Shown here: positions 41,934 to 47,511 of the stretch, piece after piece
Numbering within the stretch: the first letter of the stretch is position 1
How the letters are laid out: each line of letters begins with the position of its first letter
Source: Roseburia sp.
GTDB taxonomy: Bacteria > Bacillota > Clostridia > Lachnospirales > Lachnospiraceae
Assembly: GCA_023664685.1 (NCBI GenBank)
Contig: JAMPFC010000012.1
Location: 1 to 47,511 of the forward strand
Length of the DNA: 47,511 nt
Direction: 5' to 3'
Position numbers and translations under genes: made by a program
The notes under the pieces: generated by a model
The model's input: only the letters and a program-made list of their open reading frames with translations
Database searches by the model: none
What the model was told of the DNA's origin: nothing

Positions 41934-42076
41934 GCAGACATGGTCTGTGCACAAATGCAAAGGAACCAGATTCCCTCCCTGAAACGGGAAAATACATGCT
42001 GTCAGAAGATGGGACGAGAAGATTCTTTTTCCAGATTTGAGGAGAATGTATGGAAATGATATGTTCTCCCTGACAG
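41934..42076 (+). ncRNA. Structured TR-RT spacer (probable part of the template RNA)
   Basis: Downstream of TR the transcript can form CAGAC-ATG-GTCTG (41935-41947), TTCCC/GGGAA (41971-41975 with 41986-41990), and an extended stem made of CTGTCAG/CTGACAG (41999-42005 with 42070-42076) enclosing GGAGAA/TTCTCC (42041-42046 with 42064-42069). In the studied Bordetella phage DGR the spacer 3' of TR is required for template priming by RT-Avd. By position this region is its counterpart; the pairing is from inspection only. Confidence 0.5.
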
Positions 42077-42108
42077 TAATCCATTACTTGTATTGTAAAG
42101 GAAATAAA

Positions 42109-43164
42109 ATGGACGAATACGAAAAGATCTACTGTTTTGAGAATTTGTATCAGGCACACAAGATGGCACGGAGAGGAAAGCAGACAAAGAAAGAAGTAAT
42201 TTCTTATGAAATGAGATTGTCAGAAAATATTGAAAAACTGCGTTATCATCTGAAAAATCACACCTATCAGGTTCGGGGATATCGAAAATTTTTGATCCAT
42301 GATCCGAAAAAAAGAGAAATTCAGGCACTATCTTATGGAGACCGGATTGTTCAGCACAGTTTATGTGATAATGTTCTTGGGCCATATTTGGAGCGGCACT
42401 TAATTTATGACAACAGCGCATGCCGGAAGGAAAAGGGAACACATTTCGCGGTCAACCGGCTGACTGGATTTATGAGAAAATATTATAAGAAATATGGTAT
42501 GGAGGGTTATATATTAAAATGCGATATAAGGAAGTATTTTAATTCGATTGATCATACTGTACTAAAGGAGAAAATAAACCGGATGGGTTTGTCTGAGGAT
42601 GTTAAATGGCTGTTAGAGGGGATTGTAGACAGTTATGAATGCCAACCGGGAAAAGGACTGCCGATGGGAAACCAGACAAGCCAGTGGTTTGCCCTTTATT
42701 ATCTGGATGGTTTGGATCGGTTGGTTAAGGAGAAGCTTGGAATCCAGTATTATTCCAGATATATGGATGATATGATTTTGATTCACCAAGACAAGGCGTA
42801 TTTAAAAGAATGTCTGGAGAAAATGCGTTCTTATCTGGAGATGGAATTGAAATTAGAATTTAATGAGAAAACACAAATCCATGCGATCCGGCAGGGAGTA
42901 GATTATTTGGGATTCCATTTTTATATTACGGAGACCGGAAAAGTCATAAGAAAGTTGAGGCAGTCGGGGAAAAAGCGTTTGAAGAGAAAACTCAGGCATT
43001 ACCGGCATGCTTATGCAGAGGGAAAAATTGAACTGGAAGCAGTCAGCCAGAGTGTGGCAAGTTATAAAGGACACTTAAAATATGCCCATGCTTATCGGCT
43101 GCAAAAAAATATATGGAATCAGTTTGTTCTAAAACGAATCAACAAGGAGGAAGGAACATCATGA
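42109..43164 (+). CDS. Diversity-generating retroelement reverse transcriptase
   Basis: A 351-residue RT with the standard blocks: Q-A-L-S-Y-G-D-R-I-V-Q-H at the fingers, the first catalytic aspartate in L-K-C-D-I-R-K-Y-F-N-S-I-D (Asp139), the DGR-specific G-L-P-M-G-N-Q-T-S-Q-W (Q189-Q192, in place of the retroviral/group II Q-G-x-x-x-S-P) and the active site S-R-Y-M-D-D-M (218-221), followed by a basic thumb (K-K-R-L-K-R-K-L-R-H-Y-R). It lacks the maturase and endonuclease domains of group II intron RTs. ATG 42109 has AAAGGAAA seven bases upstream. The stop overlaps the target gene start (ATGA), indicating translational coupling. Confidence 0.96.
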   Translation: MDEYEKIYCFENLYQAHKMARRGKQTKKEVISYEMRLSENIEKLRYHLKNHTYQVRGYRKFLIHDPKKREIQALSYGDRIVQHSLCDNVLGPYLERHLIYDNSACRKEKGTHFAVNRLTGFMRKYYKKYGMEGYILKCDIRKYFNSIDHTVLKEKINRMGLSEDVKWLLEGIVDSYECQPGKGLPMGNQTSQWFALYYLDGLDRLVKEKLGIQYYSRYMDDMILIHQDKAYLKECLEKMRSYLEMELKLEFNEKTQIHAIRQGVDYLGFHFYITETGKVIRKLRQSGKKRLKRKLRHYRHAYAEGKIELEAVSQSVASYKGHLKYAHAYRLQKNIWNQFVLKRINKEEGTS

Positions 43165-46100
43165 CAAAAGAACAAAGAAACAATATCAAAAGGAGACCGC
43201 TGGCGCTTATATTGATCATTGCCCTGTGCATTGGCATCCTGCCGATAAATCAGACACCGGCAAGTAAAGCAGCTTCCCGCGCCGGTTATGGTCTGAGCAA
43301 CCCATCTACGTCCAGTGACGGTGTCACGACATGGGACTGCGTCTGGTTTGGAAATTATCCACAGAGCGACGCAACAGGGGCGACGAAAGAGCCGATTAAG
43401 TGGCGTGTCCTCTCAGTAAATGGGGATGATGCGTTCTTGTTGGCGGATCAAAACCTAGACGTGCAGAGATATAATGATACATATACAAGCATCACATGGG
43501 AAACTTGTACAATGCGGTCATGGCTGAATAGCAGTTTTCTAAACAAAGCTTTTACTGCCTCCGAACAGGCGGCGATCAAAAACACGACAGTAGTCAATGA
43601 GGATAATTCATCTTATGGTACAGAAGGCGGAAATAATACGACAGATAAAGTGTACCTTCTCTCGCTTAGTGAGGTGCTGAATCCTTCGTATGGGTTTACC
43701 TCGACAACGGGTTCCACAGATACAAGAAAAGCGGTAAATACCGCCTATGTGGCAGCGGGGGGAGAGATAAACTCGTCTTATATGAGTAGTGCCGGGAGTA
43801 CAGATTATTGGTGGCTGCGGTCGCCGGGCCACTATAGTGATAACGCATCCCATGTGGATAGCGATGGGGATGTGATCGAGAATGGTAACAGTGTCGACTA
43901 TGATCATGTCGCGGCGCGTCCCGCTTTGCATTTGAATCTATCATCTACCTCAAGCTGGTCATACGCCGGTAAAGTGACCTCGAAAGGGGGAGAGAACGTA
44001 ACAGGGACTCCTGTGCCAGTCCAAACTCCGACCCAGAGCGGTGGAGAAATTCTATTTCCGGCATTTTCTATAGCACCAACTCCCACAATGACTCCAGAAC
44101 CACCAAAAAACAAAGCGGCGAGGAATGTTGCTGCGGCACTTCCAGACATGGGGAATCTTGGAAATGCTGAGCTGAAAGGGCCGGAACTTTCCATCGGTGG
44201 GAATACGTTCAACCTTTTTAAGATGGATATGGAGATGTCGCTCCCGATCTTTAATGATGTGGAATATAACATTGATCTGGCTGGGCATACAGCAGAAGTA
44301 CTGATCGGGATCGACGGAGCAGCAGAGGCAGAAGTAAAGAGTGACCCGGACGATCCTTACTGGAGGGAGTCTTATCAGCAGGTCAAATCCCTTGTCAAAG
44401 CATGTGGCGGAAAAGTTGATACGACGAAACTGTGGAACCGGTTTTCAAAACTAAGGGGAAAACTGAAAAAAATAGAAGGAAGCGCGGCATTCAAAGTAAA
44501 GGGAAATGCAGCAGGATATCTGAAACTACAATTGGATGAAGAGTATAATCCGGTCGGTCTCATCGAGGGCGGCGTCACAGCGGGGCTTGAGGCATCTGGG
44601 AAAGTAAAAGCCCCCCTCTGGTGGATCATCTATTCTGAGTTTGGTGTAGGCGGTTCTGTCGATGGCAGTTTTTGCCTGAAAATGGGAGAAAGCAAGACCA
44701 TTTGCCCGGAAGGTGAGTTAGGGCTTGCAATCAAGCCGAGCGTGGCATTGGGAGCAGATGCTGTCGTTGTTGATATCAAGGGAGGCATCGAAGGAGAGAT
44801 TGGCGGCGGGGTGAAGATTCCGTGGCAGTCGTTCCAAGAATCGGTCAACGCCTACCTGACCGGAAAGGCATTTATCCAAGTGGACACGATCGTTCCGGGG
44901 CTGAGTGGTGGTTATGATTATGAATTTCCTAAACTGGAACTATACCCTGATCTTGGGCAAATCACCAAGCGCTCCCTTGATGTCCAGTATACACGGAGTG
45001 AAAAGCCGACGAAACAGATGGTGGGGGAGATAAAAAAATACGCTTCCGGCGCGGTGGATACAGCAGAGGATGCACTTGTTTATGAAAACGCAAAGCCCGA
45101 GATGGTAAAACTTCCGGACGGAAGAATCCTGATGACATATCTGGATGATAAGACAGAAAATGCGAAGGGACAGGCAAAGCTCATGTACCGTCTGTACAAC
45201 GCAGGAACATGGACAGAAGAAAAGCCGGTCAATTCTAGTGCAAATCTTGATATGGCAGGGAAACTGTGTGTTCATGATGGAACTGCCTATATTATTTATG
45301 AGAACAGCGGCCGCACTGTGACCGAAAACATGACCCAGAAAGAAATACTGGATGGGATGGAGTTATATATTGCGGCATTCGATGCATCAAAAAATTCTTT
45401 TGGAACTCCGCAGAGGATCGGAGTGACTTTGGAAGATACATGGAAATATGGCTATGATTTCGCAGGGGACGGTGAAGATTTGTATGCGGTATGGGCAGAA
45501 AACAGTGATGGTGATGTTTTTCTGGAACATGGAAGCACAGAACTGTACCGGAGCCGCCTGACAGCAGACGGATGGGGAGCGAAAGAGAAACTACATTCCG
45601 AGCCGGGAGCAGTACAGGAATTTTGTGTACAGGTAAAAGATGGAAATACCCGGTTCTTTTATAGTAAGAACAAAAAGCTGTATGTAGACGGATGGGCAGT
45701 AAGTCTTTCGAGAAAGAACGTGGACAGTGTCAAAGTATTTGATGGAACTGTTTATTTTAGGGTAGATGGGCAGTTATATTCGTGGGACGAAGAAACGGAA
45801 GAAGCTGTACGGTCTGGTATCGCTTGTACATCTTCTTACCGGGTTATGGATGGAACTGTTTACTGGACGGAACAGGATAATTTTAAAAGCGAAGTCTGGC
45901 GGTCGGTATTGCCAAAGAGTGGAAGCGTATCCACTGATGTTCCGGTAAAGGTGACAAATGAGGGCGGATATATCGGGAGTTTTTGCCTGAGTAGCGGGAC
46001 TGGCGCAGAGCCGGTTATGGCTTATACACTACAGCGTGTCGAAGAGATGACAAGCGGAGAAAATCCATATGGTCTCACCCTCTTAATGTTTAGGGGCAAT

Positions 46101-47177
46101 CTGTCACGCAGTCAAGGTGAGGTGACAAATGTTGCTTATGATATTCTTAGTTTCAAGCCGGGAGAGGAAAATGAAGTCACTGTTACGATTGCAAATACCG
46201 GAACGACAGAGTTAAATCATATCATCGTAACGATTCGTGATAAAAATGGAAATACTCTGCACGAGGAAGAGGTTTCTGTATCGCTGCAGCCGGGAGAGAC
46301 GAGGGATGCGGTGCTTTCCGTGGAGATTCCGGAAGATTTTGCAGAAGGGGATATTATAGCGTCAGTACGTGCGGATGAACCATTTGTAAAGGGAGAAGAG
46401 GCACAGTATGAGGCAGAATTGCAGACCTGCATGGCAGATCTTGAACTCAGGGAAAAGGATTCTGACACAGTCATCATAAAAAATAAAGCGGAAGACATTG
46501 CGCAAAATGTGACCATTTTTGTAAGAGATCAAGACGAGACCGGAACACTTCTTATGGAAAAGACAGTGGGAACTCTGGAAGCCGGAGAGCAGACAGAGAT
46601 TTCGGTAAATGGGTTGTGGAAGAATACAACAGCAGATGCACAGACCGGGCAAAACTATCTGTATTGCGAAGCATCACAGGAAGAAGACGAATACGAACTT
46701 TGGAACAACAGCCTGCGGCTTGCGAAAGAAAGCAGATACATTTCTTCAGGCGCAACCGGAACGGTTCCTCCTACCGGAACGCCGGTATTGCCCGGGAACC
46801 AGCATCCGGCTGTGGCAGATGCCGCTTCCTCCGGAACAGGAACATCGAGCCAGACTGCGTCCTCCGGATCATCGAAGACGTCAGGTTCGTATAAAGCCCC
46901 GGCAAAAGTAACCGCCCTCAAGCTAAAGGCAAAGAAAAAAGCCCTTCAGGTGAGTTGGAAAAAGGTATCCGGTGCCTCCGGCTACCAGATTTGGTACAGC
47001 ACGTCAAAGAAGTTCAAGAAAAAGAGCGCAAAGACCGTGAAGAAACCAAAACTTACGATCAAAAAACTCAAATCCGGAAAGACTTACTTTGTAAAAGTCC
47101 GTGCTTATACGCTAAAGAATGGGAAAAAGGTGTATGGGGCTTGGAGTAAGACCATGAAGAAAAAAGTGAAAAAATAA
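43161..47177 (+). CDS. DGR target: exported multidomain protein with a variable DUF6273/C-lectin-like domain
   Basis: A 1338-residue protein. A basic N-region and hydrophobic core (about 10-30) end at an A-S-K-A|A-S-R-type site near 37, a signal peptide. Residues 50-262 form a DUF6273-like domain (V-W-F-G-N-Y-P-Q, P-I-K-W-R-V-L, T-M-R-S-W-L-N-S-S-F-L, W-W-L-R-S-P-G, R-P-A-L-H-L), which holds the VR at residues 217-255. A P/T-rich linker (about 270-320), long middle region with repeated beta-strand and glycine-rich patterns, a CARDB/DUF11-like segment (about 985-1075), a T/S/G-rich linker and an FN3-type domain (about 1245-1338) follow. No LPxTG or C-terminal membrane helix is seen, so its attachment to the surface is unexplained. 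AAGGAGGAAGG precedes ATG 43161. Confidence 0.92.
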   Translation: MTKEQRNNIKRRPLALILIIALCIGILPINQTPASKAASRAGYGLSNPSTSSDGVTTWDCVWFGNYPQSDATGATKEPIKWRVLSVNGDDAFLLADQNLDVQRYNDTYTSITWETCTMRSWLNSSFLNKAFTASEQAAIKNTTVVNEDNSSYGTEGGNNTTDKVYLLSLSEVLNPSYGFTSTTGSTDTRKAVNTAYVAAGGEINSSYMSSAGSTDYWWLRSPGHYSDNASHVDSDGDVIENGNSVDYDHVAARPALHLNLSSTSSWSYAGKVTSKGGENVTGTPVPVQTPTQSGGEILFPAFSIAPTPTMTPEPPKNKAARNVAAALPDMGNLGNAELKGPELSIGGNTFNLFKMDMEMSLPIFNDVEYNIDLAGHTAEVLIGIDGAAEAEVKSDPDDPYWRESYQQVKSLVKACGGKVDTTKLWNRFSKLRGKLKKIEGSAAFKVKGNAAGYLKLQLDEEYNPVGLIEGGVTAGLEASGKVKAPLWWIIYSEFGVGGSVDGSFCLKMGESKTICPEGELGLAIKPSVALGADAVVVDIKGGIEGEIGGGVKIPWQSFQESVNAYLTGKAFIQVDTIVPGLSGGYDYEFPKLELYPDLGQITKRSLDVQYTRSEKPTKQMVGEIKKYASGAVDTAEDALVYENAKPEMVKLPDGRILMTYLDDKTENAKGQAKLMYRLYNAGTWTEEKPVNSSANLDMAGKLCVHDGTAYIIYENSGRTVTENMTQKEILDGMELYIAAFDASKNSFGTPQRIGVTLEDTWKYGYDFAGDGEDLYAVWAENSDGDVFLEHGSTELYRSRLTADGWGAKEKLHSEPGAVQEFCVQVKDGNTRFFYSKNKKLYVDGWAVSLSRKNVDSVKVFDGTVYFRVDGQLYSWDEETEEAVRSGIACTSSYRVMDGTVYWTEQDNFKSEVWRSVLPKSGSVSTDVPVKVTNEGGYIGSFCLSSGTGAEPVMAYTLQRVEEMTSGENPYGLTLLMFRGNLSRSQGEVTNVAYDILSFKPGEENEVTVTIANTGTTELNHIIVTIRDKNGNTLHEEEVSVSLQPGETRDAVLSVEIPEDFAEGDIIASVRADEPFVKGEEAQYEAELQTCMADLELREKDSDTVIIKNKAEDIAQNVTIFVRDQDETGTLLMEKTVGTLEAGEQTEISVNGLWKNTTADAQTGQNYLYCEASQEEDEYELWNNSLRLAKESRYISSGATGTVPPTGTPVLPGNQHPAVADAASSGTGTSSQTASSGSSKTSGSYKAPAKVTALKLKAKKKALQVSWKKVSGASGYQIWYSTSKKFKKKSAKTVKKPKLTIKKLKSGKTYFVKVRAYTLKNGKKVYGAWSKTMKKKVKK
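43808..43925 (+). repeat. DGR variable repeat (VR), residues 217-255 of the target
   Basis: Aligned base by base with TR (offset 2024) it shows 18 substitutions, all at TR adenines, giving 16 changed residues (224, 225, 227, 231, 233, 234, 235, 237, 239, 240, 244, 246, 247, 248, 249, 255) and two silent changes (236, 238). Substituted bases are 11 G, 4 C and 3 T. The next base difference, at 43926 (C in TR, T in VR), is the first outside an adenine and marks the boundary. Confidence 0.96.
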
Positions 47178-47204
47178 GGGCATGTTTTTATATGTCAGAT
47201 TCCG

Positions 47205-47238
47205 GGCTGCGAAGTGTATTTTGGCATTTCGCAGCCTT
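47205..47238 (+). terminator. Terminator after the DGR target gene
   Basis: GGCTGCGAAGTG (47205-47216) pairs with CATTTCGCAGCC (47225-47236), one G-T pair and an 8-base loop, then TTGGTATGTT. The hairpin is strong but the T run is weak. Confidence 0.65.
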
Positions 47239-47286
47239 GGTATGTTAGTGGCGTGAAAACCTTGGAAAAAAATTTGCATTTTTTTG

Positions 47287-47491
47287 TTTACAAACCATTC
47301 TTTTTGTAGTATACTCTCTACTATAAAGCATTTATTGTTGCTTTATGTTTCTGAAAATAGATCAGAAAGCACATTCGTGCATGTATTGAAATCCCATAAA
47401 ACGAAGATTAAGTTCAAGTGTTGTCGGGTAAAATCAAGTTTTTTATCTTATCCTCAAAAATGCTTGACTTATCTACATCAAATAGTATAAT
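47287..47491 (+). promoter_or_regulatory. Tandem promoters in the gene-free right end
   Basis: TTTACA (47287-47292), 17 bases, TATACT (47310-47315), then further on TTGACT (47464-47469), 16 bases, TATAAT (47486-47491). An AAAGCA/TGCTTT hairpin lies between them. AGGAAGTGG at 47499-47507 looks like a ribosome site, so the gene they serve probably begins just beyond the window. The remainder of 47239-47511 shows no convincing gene. Confidence 0.55.
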
Positions 47492-47511
47492 AAAGTTAGG
47501 AAGTGGATATT

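Larger units (their letters stand above)
41354..47177 (+). other. Diversity-generating retroelement (avd - TR - RT - VR-bearing target)
   Basis: All parts of a DGR lie on one strand: an Avd accessory protein gene (41354-41746), a non-coding template repeat (41784-41901), a structured spacer, a DGR-type reverse transcriptase (42109-43164), and an exported target protein (43161-47177) with the variable repeat at 43808-43925. TR and VR differ only where the template has A. In known DGRs the RT and Avd copy TR RNA into cDNA with random bases opposite adenines and the cDNA replaces VR. No phage structural genes are nearby, so this copy appears to be a chromosomal, cell-encoded DGR. Confidence 0.96.

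Noticed and set aside
41776-41982. Open frame running through the TR, giving an Asn-rich peptide
   Set aside because: It is the template repeat read in the target's frame. It has no ribosome site and ends soon after the repeat, so it is not a gene.
47284-47490. 68-codon frame at the right end
   Set aside because: It begins inside the first promoter, ends at the second, has no ribosome site, and its composition looks non-coding.

Overview
The window looks like chromosome of an endospore-forming anaerobe of the Bacillota, class Clostridia, most likely family Lachnospiraceae. The evidence is a small acid-soluble spore protein gene, a trimeric NAD-linked [FeFe]-hydrogenase operon, RecU, and many GTG/TTG starts behind GGAGG-type ribosome binding sites. 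I do not name a genus.

Layout. 1-5.9 kb is a housekeeping block: the 3' end of a polyprenyl synthetase (ispA-like), dxs, tlyA, nadK, argR, yebC and recU. 5.9-7.3 kb holds a 49-codon minus-strand gene, a spore protein gene and a NUDIX hydrolase. 7.4-11 kb is an A+T-rich two-gene island, a fused GmrSD-type (DUF262/DUF1524) protein plus a dGTPase-like HD protein. It looks like a defence module and is bracketed by near-identical direct repeats. 11-13.3 kb is a graveyard: a decayed IS30-family element and a FabH-like pseudogene. 13.3-18.7 kb (minus strand) carries an acyl-CoA carboxyltransferase, an MBOAT O-acyltransferase and two tandem SGNH-like partner proteins. 18.87-19.34 kb is a gene-free field of long palindromes with shared cores.

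19.5-33 kb is a cell-surface polymer cluster: a TagGH-type ABC exporter, TagD, a TagF/TagB-like glycerophosphotransferase, an LCP ligase, a DegT aminotransferase, an initiating sugar transferase, an O-antigen ligase/polymerase-like protein, a GT2 fused to a CDP-glycerol-transferase-like domain, and a YfhO-like membrane protein. Together they suggest assembly, export and wall attachment of a glycerol-phosphate-containing glycopolymer. 33-37.2 kb is a hydCBA-type hydrogenase operon. 37.3-38.6 kb (minus) holds an acidic lipoprotein and a short-chain dehydrogenase. 38.7-41 kb is an unrecognised A+T-rich cassette: a papain/C39-like putative cysteine peptidase, a translationally coupled small protein and a 59-residue protein.

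The highlight is 41.3-47.2 kb, a complete diversity-generating retroelement (DGR) in the order avd, template repeat (TR), reverse transcriptase, and a 1338-residue secreted target protein containing the variable repeat (VR). By hand alignment TR and VR match over 118 bases with 18 substitutions. All 18 fall at template adenines (18 of 41), and there is none at any other base. This is the adenine-specific signature of mutagenic retrohoming. The target is a putative exported protein whose N-terminal DUF6273-like domain carries the diversified residues (about 224-255).
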